From NCBI GenBank assembly GCA_913055635.1, contig CAJXLK010000014.1:1-64000 (forward strand): a stretch of 64,000 nucleotides of DNA. The letters run 5' to 3'. The position numbers were made by a program, and so were the translations under genes. Positions 20,771-28,064 of the stretch are shown one piece after another. Position 1 is the first letter of the stretch; each line of letters begins with the position of its first letter. The stretch is from an uncultured Bacteroidota bacterium. GTDB lineage: Bacteria; Bacteroidota; Bacteroidia; Bacteroidales; UBA12077. The notes below the pieces were generated by a model. It saw nothing but the letters and a program-made list of their open reading frames with translations. It had not been told where the DNA came from and searched no databases.

Positions 20771-20935
20771 GCGATGTGCACTCGTAACTTACCCCCGCTT
20801 AGCGGGGTGCACTTGGAACTTACCCCCGCTTAGCGGGGTGTACTTGGAACTTACCCCCGCTTAGCGGGGTGCACTTGGAACTTACCCCGCTTAGCGGGGT
20901 GCACTTGGAACTTAACCCCGCTAAGCGGGGTGATA
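20771..20935. repeat. Tandem array of 31-bp units each holding the palindrome
   Basis: Palindrome cores lie at 20793-20807, 20824-20838, 20855-20869, 20885-20899 and 20916-20930 (the last is the variant CCCCGCTAAGCGGGG). The spacing is 31, 31, 30 and 31 bp. The linkers are nearly identical ('gtgcacttggaacttac'). Because the 'spacers' repeat too, this is a simple tandem repeat and not a CRISPR array. It sits between the ATPase gene and the 94-residue gene, and its RNA would form five successive hairpins. Confidence 0.92.
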
Positions 20936-20971
20936 TTAAGCGGGAGGAAGTTTCCTTCCCGTTTACCAGCT

Positions 20972-21256
20972 TCACACCGGGTCAAGGGTGGAAAAAAGTT
21001 CTCCCAGCGGATCGTGGGCTGTTTGGATCCGGTTCATCATAATGGTAACATCCTTCTCCATTTCGGGCAACAACTCAAGGGTAATGTGAACAGGAGGGGC
21101 AGGAACCCCGGCTGATGGACCTGCTACCATGATTGCAAATATATTGCGCAATTCCTTTTCTTCCCACTCATGCATCTCGGCGGCGCGCATCTGATGGCCC
21201 CGCTCAATGGAGCGGAGCAAAGCGGCTATTTTATTTGTCAAATTTTTTTTCTGCAT
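20972..21256 (-). CDS. Small hypothetical protein
   Basis: The 94-residue protein starts MQKKNLTNKIAALLRSIERG and has no signal peptide or TM helix. It has an amphipathic N-terminal helix, a central AIMVAGPSAGVPAPPVHITLEL segment, and a C-terminal EMEKDVTIMMNRIQTAHDPLGELFS. I do not recognise the family. It is co-oriented with the downstream ArsA/Get3-like gene 370 nt away. Its proportions (94 residues, regular codon use, flanking non-coding repeats) favour a real gene. A partnership with the ATPase is a guess from order only. Confidence 0.65.
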   Translation of the reverse strand: MQKKNLTNKIAALLRSIERGHQMRAAEMHEWEEKELRNIFAIMVAGPSAGVPAPPVHITLELLPEMEKDVTIMMNRIQTAHDPLGELFSTLDPV

Positions 21257-21264
21257 ATTAGCGT

Positions 21265-21400
21265 TTGATTTCCCGTAACAGCGATCGGTTTCCTATAACA
21301 GGGATTAATTTTTCAAAAAAGGAGGGATCGATTTTTCATAACAGGGGCATGATTTCTCATAACAGGGGCATGATTTCTCATAACAGCGATTGATTTTCGG
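21265..21400. repeat. Degenerate 20-21-bp tandem repeat
   Basis: Units of the type 'gattTCYCATAACAGSGRTTG' start near 21271, 21291, 21336, 21357 and 21378; one eroded unit lies between 21311 and 21335. The best three units are 21 bp apart and two are identical over 21 bases. No gene is visible. It lies just upstream of the 94-residue gene and downstream of the four-helix membrane protein gene. Confidence 0.8.
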
Positions 21401-21467
21401 ATCAACTGTTTTGTTAGGCTTTCCTCCAGGTTAGGGCTTCCTCTCATGCGATTTTGTTTCTAAGGTA

Positions 21468-21938
21468 TTAAAAATTTTCAGTTTTGTCGGGTTCCTGGTC
21501 ACTGACACGGAAGATTCTTTTTTCCGAGGCCATTCTTTTTTGGGAAGGAAAATAAAAATACAGGACATAAATGCCAAACAGGACCATAAGGGAGAGGGGG
21601 ATGCGGGAAGGCCCGGCCAGGTATCCGATGATTAGCAGGTATATGGTCAGGGCAGAGATTGATATGAATTTTTTTTCAAAGCGAAGGAAGCGATTTTTCT
21701 GCAGGTATTGTTCCAGTTGGACCTGGCGGATGAACCAGATGCGATAACCCAGGGGAGCCCCGATGGCAAAGAATCCCTGGAGGATCAGCAGGGCTACTAC
21801 GGCCTGACTGATGTTGAAGTGCAGCGGGGTGGCCAGGATGTAGTGATCGGTCAGATAGAGGATGATAAAGAGGAGCACCCCGGGAAGATTGGCTTTAAGG
21901 TAATGATGGAGCAGTTTTTTCTGTGCTTCATCTTGCAT
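21468..21938 (-). CDS. Small membrane protein paired with CstA
   Basis: The 156-residue protein starts MQDEAQKKLLHHYLKANLPG at 21938. The ATG is 4 nt past the cstA stop, which argues for this start over one at 21989 inside cstA. It has about four hydrophobic helices: GVLLFIILYLTDHYIL, the VVALLILQGFFAIGAP region, ISALTIYLLIIGYLAG and LSLMVLFGIYVLYFYF. A charged C-terminus follows. I do not recognise a named family. Tight coupling to cstA suggests a transport-associated or small inner-membrane accessory role, which is inference. Confidence 0.75.
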   Translation of the reverse strand: MQDEAQKKLLHHYLKANLPGVLLFIILYLTDHYILATPLHFNISQAVVALLILQGFFAIGAPLGYRIWFIRQVQLEQYLQKNRFLRFEKKFISISALTIYLLIIGYLAGPSRIPLSLMVLFGIYVLYFYFPSQKRMASEKRIFRVSDQEPDKTENF

Positions 21939-21942
21939 GTCG

Positions 21943-23694
21943 TCAGGCGTTTTGCTGGGAGATTTCAGGTTGTGGTGTCTGCTGGGCATAGGGGCTGGTT
22001 ACCAGGAGCTTTCGGGTTCCTTCGACAACAATTAGCACGACCAAAATGATGATCAGCCCATTGACCACTGATAGCAACCAGTTTTGGGATTGGATGAAAT
22101 TGATTTCATTAAGCAGGGAAGCCCAAAGGGTCATCACCACCATGAAAGCGGCAGGAATTCCGGCAATAAGCCAGCGGGTATTGCTTTTATTTTTCAGGTA
22201 GAGGGTAATGACAATCAGGGCGAGGCCGGCCATGGTTTGGTTGATGGCTCCGAAGATGGGCCAAAGGGTGAGGGCGCCTTTGCCGTCGGCACCGGATACG
22301 AATGCCAGCAGGGCAGCGGTGGCCACCACCACAAAAGTGGTAAAATAAATATTTTTAAAGGCTTTAACGCCCAGGAAGTCGAACAATTCAGTCACCACGT
22401 AGCGTTGCACCCGGGTGGCCGAGTCCATGGTGGTGGCGGCAAAGGAGGCCACAAAAACGCCCATGATGGCAATAGCCACTGAGAATGGGATGCCCATGGT
22501 TTTGATCATATTGGCGGCACCAATGACAAATGATCCAACCTTATCGTTGAGGCCCTGGGCCGCGGCCCAGGAGGCGTAATGGTTGGTCCAGGCCTCGGCT
22601 CCAAAGAGCATTTGGCCATTGTGTTCGTAGCCCAGGCCTATACCGGCAGCCACGGCAATGGTAACCAGTGTGGCCAGGAAACCTTCCGTTACCATTGATC
22701 CGTAGCCAACGAAAAGGGAATCCTTTTCGCTGCGAACCTGTTTGGCGGAGGTGCCGGATGCCACCAGTGAGTGGAATCCGGAGATGGCACCGCAGGCAAT
22801 GGTGATGAACAGGAAGGGCCACATGGGCGGAGCGGCCTGCGGGGTTGTTTGCACCGGCGGGGCTACCACTTCCATATCCTGGGTCAGGGTGGCCGAAAAC
22901 ACCCCAAAAACCATCAGGGCCATGGCGATCAACAACTGGTAGGAGTTGATGAAATCCCTGGGTTGTAATAGCCGGGTCACCGGAAGGGTGGAGGCGATGT
23001 AGGCATAAGCCAGAAGAATAAGCGTCCAGACCCCCGTGGCAGGGATGCCTGCAATACCAGGCATCTTAAGGGGCATGTAACTGCCCCAGATGACCGTCAG
23101 GTACATCAAAACCACCGAAAGAACCGACCACAAAAAGATGCTCTTGCCTTTCTTGGTTACCAGGTAACCCAGGTTCAGAGCAATAACTACCTGCAGCCAT
23201 ACTGGAATTACCGCAGATGGATACATGTGAAAAATCACCGAGATCACCAACCCGAAAATAGCGATCACCAGCCAAAGCTCGAGAAAGATGACCACAAAAA
23301 AGTAAAACCGCGATTGCGGGGTCAGATATTTGGAAGTAAATTCAGAAAGCGATTTACCCTTATTGCGCATGGAGATGATCAGGGCTCCGAAATCGTGCAC
23401 TGCGCCCATAAAGATGCTGCCCACAAAGATCCAGATCAGCGCCGGGATCCAGCCCCAGATGATGGCAATGGCCGGGCCTACTATGGGGCCTGTCCCGGCA
23501 ATGGAAGTGAAATGGTGGCCGAAGATCACCTCTTTCTTGGTAGGAACATAGTCAATGCCGTCTTCCAGGGTTGATGAGGGAACTTTTGCATCGGGATCCA
23601 GCTTCATGATCTTTCTTCCGATGTAACGACCGTATAAACGGTACATGGCAATGTAGCCGACTGCCGTAACAACCATGATCAATAATGCATCCAT
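21943..23694 (-). CDS. cstA: CstA family transporter (carbon starvation protein)
   Basis: CstA proteins are inner-membrane transporters linked to peptide or pyruvate uptake, often raised under carbon limitation. The 583-residue polytopic protein shows the CstA N-terminal signature RYIGRKIM...PSSTLEDGIDYVPTKK. It also has VIFGHHFTSIAGTGPIVGPA, HDFGALIISMRNKGKS, and FHSLVASGTSAKQ. Many TM helices follow. It is shorter than E. coli CstA (about 700) but usual for Bacteroidetes. It heads a - strand unit with the small membrane protein and has its own -7-like box at 23728-23721. Confidence 0.93.
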   Translation of the reverse strand: MDALLIMVVTAVGYIAMYRLYGRYIGRKIMKLDPDAKVPSSTLEDGIDYVPTKKEVIFGHHFTSIAGTGPIVGPAIAIIWGWIPALIWIFVGSIFMGAVHDFGALIISMRNKGKSLSEFTSKYLTPQSRFYFFVVIFLELWLVIAIFGLVISVIFHMYPSAVIPVWLQVVIALNLGYLVTKKGKSIFLWSVLSVVLMYLTVIWGSYMPLKMPGIAGIPATGVWTLILLAYAYIASTLPVTRLLQPRDFINSYQLLIAMALMVFGVFSATLTQDMEVVAPPVQTTPQAAPPMWPFLFITIACGAISGFHSLVASGTSAKQVRSEKDSLFVGYGSMVTEGFLATLVTIAVAAGIGLGYEHNGQMLFGAEAWTNHYASWAAAQGLNDKVGSFVIGAANMIKTMGIPFSVAIAIMGVFVASFAATTMDSATRVQRYVVTELFDFLGVKAFKNIYFTTFVVVATAALLAFVSGADGKGALTLWPIFGAINQTMAGLALIVITLYLKNKSNTRWLIAGIPAAFMVVMTLWASLLNEINFIQSQNWLLSVVNGLIIILVVLIVVEGTRKLLVTSPYAQQTPQPEISQQNA

Positions 23695-23720
23695 TTGAAC
23701 CTGATTTTATTGGCTGTAAA

Positions 23721-23728
23721 CAAAAGTA
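23721..23728 (-). promoter_or_regulatory. -7-like promoter box of cstA
   Basis: On the - strand this reads TACTTTTG, an exact match to TAnnTTTG, 27 nt before the cstA start codon. That would give a short leader. The -33 element is not clear. Confidence 0.45.
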
Positions 23729-23970
23729 TCAATTTATTTTCAGTCTACATTGATCCCATTGAGTGAATTCTGTCATAGAAGCAGGACCAATGGCGTATTT
23801 GCAGATGCCTCAATGACTTGTTGAGGTTGTTTTTCAACATATCCCCACTGCAGGTTCACAGAGGCTTTATGGCCGGTTACTTCAACCCGCCAAAGCCGGG
23901 CTGGCCTTACGCCAATCCCTGAATACAGCCTATCGCCGGGGTAAAAATTTTAATTTTCTGATCTTATTTA
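23729..23970. other. Intergenic region between divergent cstA and etfB
   Basis: No gene is seen in this stretch. Around 23884-23945 there is a degenerate GC-rich fragment ('acccgccaaagccgggc', 'gccggggtaaaa') that recalls the palindrome family. An AT-rich stretch leads to the etfB promoter. Confidence 0.4.
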
Positions 23971-23978
23971 TATATTTG
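23971..23978 (+). promoter_or_regulatory. -7-like promoter box of the etf operon
   Basis: TATATTTG is an exact TAnnTTTG match in an AT-rich stretch 93 nt upstream of the etfB start. It would drive etfB-etfA and perhaps the genes beyond. No distinct -33 TTTG is present. Confidence 0.45.
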
Positions 23979-24071
23979 CTACCCTTAAATTTATATACAC
24001 CGCAATATAAATTGATTATAAAAGCCAATCTTTTAACGCATAACGCAATATTAACCTAAACACCAAGGTCA

Positions 24072-24821
24072 ATGAAAATTCTAGTTTGTATAAGTAATGT
24101 GCCGGATACCACCACCAAGGTGCGTTTTGTCAACGACAACACCCAGCTGGATACCAGCGGCATACAATGGGTGATCAATCCCTGGGATGAACTGGCCCTG
24201 ACCCGGGCATTGCAACTGAAAGAAGACAGCAGCAATTCGATTGAATCGGTCACTGTGGTGCATGTCGGGGAAAAGGGTTCTGAACCTACCATACGAAAAG
24301 CCCTGGCCATTGGGGCCGATGATGCCATCCGCGTAAATGCCGACCCCCTCGATGCCTTTTTCACCGCTTCCCAGTTGGCGGAAGTGATTCGCCAGCGGGA
24401 TTTTGATATCATTTTTACCGGCATTGAGTCGAGCGATTACAATGGGGCTGCTGTTGGCGGCATGCTTTCTGAATTATTGGGCTATCCCTCTGTTTCGGCC
24501 GTTTCTTCTTTTGAGATGGAAAATGACCAGGCCAAAATCATTCGCGAAATCGATGGGGGTAAGGAACAAATATCTTCTTCCCTTCCGCTGGTGGTGATTG
24601 CCCAGAAGGGTATCGCCATAGAGCCCCGTATTGCCAATATGCGCGGCATTATGATGGCCCGCAAAAAGAAGCTGGAAGTGGTTGAGCCGGTTGAAACAGA
24701 GCCTATGGTTGAGTTTGCAGATTATCAATTGCCCCAGGCCAAACCGCCGTGTAAGATGATTGATCCTGAAAATGTTCAGGAACTGGTTGATGTACTTCAA
24801 AACGAGGCCAAAGTCATTTGA
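24072..24821 (+). CDS. etfB: Electron transfer flavoprotein beta subunit
   Basis: EtfB pairs with EtfA to carry electrons from acyl-CoA dehydrogenases. The 249-residue protein has the beta-subunit start MKILVCISNVPDT, the INPWDELALTRALQLKE segment, and a nucleotide-binding region VGEKGSEPTIRKALAIGADDAIRV. TGIESSDYNGAAVG marks the AMP/FAD-contact loop. Length and order are standard. It is followed by etfA after 62 nt and lies in a cluster with a membrane Fe-S oxidoreductase and an acyl-CoA dehydrogenase. Confidence 0.95.
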   Translation: MKILVCISNVPDTTTKVRFVNDNTQLDTSGIQWVINPWDELALTRALQLKEDSSNSIESVTVVHVGEKGSEPTIRKALAIGADDAIRVNADPLDAFFTASQLAEVIRQRDFDIIFTGIESSDYNGAAVGGMLSELLGYPSVSAVSSFEMENDQAKIIREIDGGKEQISSSLPLVVIAQKGIAIEPRIANMRGIMMARKKKLEVVEPVETEPMVEFADYQLPQAKPPCKMIDPENVQELVDVLQNEAKVI

Positions 24822-24883
24822 TGGCTACCGGGTAACACCTCTGCTAATAATCACAAAATGAGAATTCGCAAAAAACAAACATC

Positions 24884-25852
24884 ATGGCAATATTAGTTTA
24901 TACAGAACATTGGGACGGCCAGTTTAAGAAATCCACCTTTGAACTGGTCTCCTACGCAAACAAACTGGCGGAAATGGCCAATACCCAGACCGTGGCCCTT
25001 TCCATTGGTGATGTGGAGGAAGATAATCTTCGTCAGTTGGCCGATTATGGTGCGGATAAGATTGTTTCGGTCAACCAGCAGCATTTGACTTATCTTGATA
25101 ACCAGGCTTATACATCAGTCATCCAGCAGGTAGCCGACCATGAAGGGGCTGATATCCTGGTAATGGCCCACAATAACACTGGCAAAGCCCTGGCTCCGCG
25201 CCTTTCTGCCCGAATGAAGGCCGGTCTCGGCTCGGAGGTCAAAGAGCTCCCCTCCAGCCTGGAACCTTTCACCGTGAATAAAAAAGTCTTTTCCGGGAAG
25301 GCCTTCGCTAATGTCCGGTTGAAAGCCCAGAAAAAGGTATTGACCCTGGCTCAGAATTCCTATGGCATGTATGAAAATACCCAGGAGCCGGTCATTGAAA
25401 ATTTTGAGCCTGAGGTTACCCCCGACCAGGTTCAAACGAAGGTGGAAGATGTGGAGAAGCACCGCGATAAGCTGTTGCTCACCGATGCCGATCTGGTTGT
25501 TTCAGGCGGGCGAGGCATGAAATCACCGGATAATTGGGATAAACTGGAAGCCCTGGCCGATGAGCTCGGAGCAGCCCTGGCTTGCTCCCGTCCGGTTTCA
25601 GATGAAGGCTGGCGGCCCCACGAGGAACATACCGGGCAAACCGGAAAGATCATTGCCCCCGACCTGTATATAGCTGTGGGGATATCCGGTGCCATCCAGC
25701 ATATTGCAGGCGTTAGCGAAGCCAAGTATGTTGTGGCGATCAATACCGACCAGGATGCCCCCATCTTTGATGTGGCAGACTATGGCATCGTGGGCGATGC
25801 CATGAAGGTACTCCCTGAATTAACCCAGGCATTCAGACAAGCCCGATCCTAA
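24884..25852 (+). CDS. etfA: Electron transfer flavoprotein alpha subunit
   Basis: EtfA holds the FAD that shuttles electrons. The 322-residue protein has an N-terminal EtfB-like domain. Its C-terminal FAD domain includes VVSGGRGMKSPDNW, GAALACSRPVSDEGWRPHE and QTGKIIAPDLYIAVGISGAIQHIAG, which are highly diagnostic. The partner of etfB. Downstream is a strong hairpin and then the membrane oxidoreductase gene, so the electron acceptor is probably encoded in the same locus. Confidence 0.96.
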   Translation: MAILVYTEHWDGQFKKSTFELVSYANKLAEMANTQTVALSIGDVEEDNLRQLADYGADKIVSVNQQHLTYLDNQAYTSVIQQVADHEGADILVMAHNNTGKALAPRLSARMKAGLGSEVKELPSSLEPFTVNKKVFSGKAFANVRLKAQKKVLTLAQNSYGMYENTQEPVIENFEPEVTPDQVQTKVEDVEKHRDKLLLTDADLVVSGGRGMKSPDNWDKLEALADELGAALACSRPVSDEGWRPHEEHTGQTGKIIAPDLYIAVGISGAIQHIAGVSEAKYVVAINTDQDAPIFDVADYGIVGDAMKVLPELTQAFRQARS

Positions 25853-25863
25853 TCCATCATCAT

Positions 25864-25899
25864 AATATGGCAACAGAACCCTCTTTCTGTTGCCATATT
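25864..25899 (+). terminator. Strong 15-bp hairpin between etfA and the oxidoreductase gene
   Basis: AATATGGCAACAGAA (25864-25878) pairs perfectly with TTCTGTTGCCATATT (25885-25899) around a 6-nt loop. The following sequence TTAAATTTG is only weakly T-rich, so this may be a partial terminator or a 3'-end stabiliser for the etfBA message. The bases 25900-25907, TAAATTTG, also match the -7 consensus just before ATG 25915, so a separate, nearly leaderless start is possible. Confidence 0.6.
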
Positions 25900-25914
25900 T
25901 AAATTTGAGGTTCT

Positions 25915-27237
25915 ATGGAGAAACAAATTGTATTTATTCTAGCCCTGCTGCTCACCCTGGGCATTTTTGCCTATACGGTAAATCGACTTTTAGCCTATTT
26001 TAAACTCACCCGACAGGATTATCCCATCCGCAAGTTGGGGCGCCGCTTTAGTCAGATGATGGGGGTGGCCATTGGTCAGACCAAAATTTTCCGCCGCCCC
26101 GTAATTGGATTATTGCATGCCCTGGTTTTTTGGGGCTTTTTGGTCATCCTGATCGGCAGCATTGAAATGGTGGTGGACGGCATTGCCGGCAGCGAAAGAA
26201 TCTTCAGGGTGCTGGGAGTGGTCTACGATGTGATCATCGGGGCCGGTGATGTCTTTGCCCTGATCATTGCCGTGGCCATCGTGGTTTTTCTAGTCCGCCG
26301 GTTGTTTCTTCATGTCAAGAGGTTCTCCGGCATCGAGATGGATCATAAGAAACATGTGGATGCCAACATTGCCCTGACGTTAATTTTGGTGTTGATGATT
26401 TCCCTTTTGGGAATGAATACTTTCTACATTCAGCATGCCCTTGCCAGCGGCCATGAACTACACGGGGTATTTCCGGTCAGCCGTCTGATGGCCCCCTGGT
26501 TTGCCTCGCTGCCTGCAGATCAGTTGCATCTGTGGCATGAGATCAACTGGTGGGTGCACATATTGGTGATCTTTTTCTTTGCCAATTATTTGCCGTATTC
26601 CAAACATTTTCATGTTTTTCTCTCCGTGCCCAATGTTTTCCTTAGCCGGCTTGACCCGCTGGGTAAGCTTTACACCATGGAAAATGTAAAGAAAGAGGTT
26701 CAGATGATGATGGATCCCAATGCCTCGTTCGATCCACCGGCGGAAGAGGAGGAAGAAGCCGGACGTTTCGGGGTGAAGGATGTGGAGGATGTATCGTGGA
26801 AGACCTATTTTGATTCATTGGCGTGTACACAGTGTGGCAGGTGTACCGCAGTGTGCCCGGCCAATATCACCGGCAAGAAACTCTCCCCGCGAAAGATCAT
26901 CATGGATGTGCGGGAGCGCATGAGAGAAAAGGGCCCCATGATGGTGAAACATGGCAGGGATTATGATGACAACAAATCCCTGTTGCGTGATTACATCACT
27001 GAACAGGAGCTGTGGGCCTGCACCCTATGCAATGCATGTGCCCAGGAATGCCCGATCAACATCAATCACCCTTCGCTCATTGTGGAAATGCGTAGGTATC
27101 TGGTTATGGAGGAATCATCCGGCCCGGGTGACCTGAATGCCATATTTTCCAACATTGAAAACAACGGGGCTCCCTGGCAATACTCGCAGGAAGATCGGAT
27201 GGAATGGGCCGGGGATCTCTACATCAATGAATCATAA
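25915..27237 (+). CDS. Membrane cytochrome b / 4Fe-4S oxidoreductase (EMO/HdrC-like)
   Basis: The 440-residue protein joins an N-terminal NarI-like membrane domain to a dicluster ferredoxin domain. The membrane part has about five helices up to residue 225 and histidines that could bind heme b, for example in GLLHALVF, LHLWHEINWWVH and YSKHFH. The ferredoxin ligands are C304, C307, C310, C314 and C369, C372, C375, C379 (two CxxCxxCxxxCP motifs). This layout matches the ETF:menaquinone oxidoreductases described for anaerobic fatty-acid and aromatic degraders, where it is usually fused to a CCG module. Here the CCG part is the next gene. Together they should pass ETF electrons to menaquinone in the inner membrane. 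Confidence 0.85.
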   Translation: MEKQIVFILALLLTLGIFAYTVNRLLAYFKLTRQDYPIRKLGRRFSQMMGVAIGQTKIFRRPVIGLLHALVFWGFLVILIGSIEMVVDGIAGSERIFRVLGVVYDVIIGAGDVFALIIAVAIVVFLVRRLFLHVKRFSGIEMDHKKHVDANIALTLILVLMISLLGMNTFYIQHALASGHELHGVFPVSRLMAPWFASLPADQLHLWHEINWWVHILVIFFFANYLPYSKHFHVFLSVPNVFLSRLDPLGKLYTMENVKKEVQMMMDPNASFDPPAEEEEEAGRFGVKDVEDVSWKTYFDSLACTQCGRCTAVCPANITGKKLSPRKIIMDVRERMREKGPMMVKHGRDYDDNKSLLRDYITEQELWACTLCNACAQECPININHPSLIVEMRRYLVMEESSGPGDLNAIFSNIENNGAPWQYSQEDRMEWAGDLYINES

Positions 27238-27255
27238 AGCCTCAAAGAACCGATT

Positions 27256-28050
27256 ATGTCACAACGCAAAATAGAAGTACCTCTGATGTCGGATCTCCAT
27301 GCCCGGGGCGAACAACCCGAATATTTGGTATGGATCGGCAGTGCCGGGGCTTATGACGATCGTTATAAGAAAGTTACCCGCTCCTTTATTAAAGTTTTGA
27401 CTTACCTGAATGTCAGCTATGCCGTATTAGGCACCGAAGAATCCTCGAGCGGTGATGTAGCCCGGCGGGCAGGCAATGAGATGCTTTTCCAGATGCAGGC
27501 CATGACCAACGTGGAACTGCTCAATGCCTACGGGGTTAAAAAAATACTTACTTGTGATCCCCATGCCTATAATACGTTCAAAAATGAATACCCCGATTTT
27601 GGAGGCCATTATGAAGTGTGGCATCACAGCCAGTTCTTTCAGAAGCTCATACGCGAAGGTACCCTGCGCCTCGACTCGGAGGTGTTCCGCGATCAGGTGG
27701 TGACTTTTCATGATCCGTGTTACCTGGGAAGGGCCAACGGAGAATATCAAGCCCCCCGGGATGTGCTCAAAGCTACCCCCATCCACCTGGAAGAGATGCC
27801 GCGCAACAAAAGCTTTGCCCTGTGTTGCGGTGCAGGAGGGGGGCAAATGTTTAAAGAAGCCGAACCCGGAGATAAAGAGGTCTTTATTGAACGTACAGAG
27901 GAAGCCCTTGATACCGGCGCTCAAATTATTGCCACGGCCTGCCCTTATTGTATGGTCATGCTTACCGATGGCATCAAATACAAAAACCGCGAATCGGATG
28001 TTAAAAACCTGGATATAGCTGAAATTATAGAACAATCGCTCAATTTATAA
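27256..28050 (+). CDS. CCG-domain (HdrB/D-like) iron-sulfur protein, partner of the membrane oxidoreductase
   Basis: CCG domains bind unusual [4Fe-4S] clusters that take part in redox chemistry. In this 264-residue protein the second domain is intact: HDPCYLGRANGEY (C155), LCCGAGGGQMF (C190, C191), and ACPYC (C229, C232). The first domain aligns with the family, but the expected cysteines look replaced: WIGSAG (S29), EESSSGD (S63-S65) and CDPHAY (D101, A104). From memory, relatives read WVGCAG, EESCTGD and ACPHC there. It starts 18 nt after the membrane subunit gene and precedes the acyl-CoA dehydrogenase. One functional CCG cluster is therefore expected. Confidence 0.85.
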   Translation: MSQRKIEVPLMSDLHARGEQPEYLVWIGSAGAYDDRYKKVTRSFIKVLTYLNVSYAVLGTEESSSGDVARRAGNEMLFQMQAMTNVELLNAYGVKKILTCDPHAYNTFKNEYPDFGGHYEVWHHSQFFQKLIREGTLRLDSEVFRDQVVTFHDPCYLGRANGEYQAPRDVLKATPIHLEEMPRNKSFALCCGAGGGQMFKEAEPGDKEVFIERTEEALDTGAQIIATACPYCMVMLTDGIKYKNRESDVKNLDIAEIIEQSLNL

Positions 28051-28064
28051 CTTAAATCGCCTCA

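Noticed and set aside
20771..20935. Regularly spaced palindromes resembling a CRISPR array
   Set aside because: The 'spacers' are themselves repeated and no cas genes are near; it is a plain 31-bp tandem repeat.
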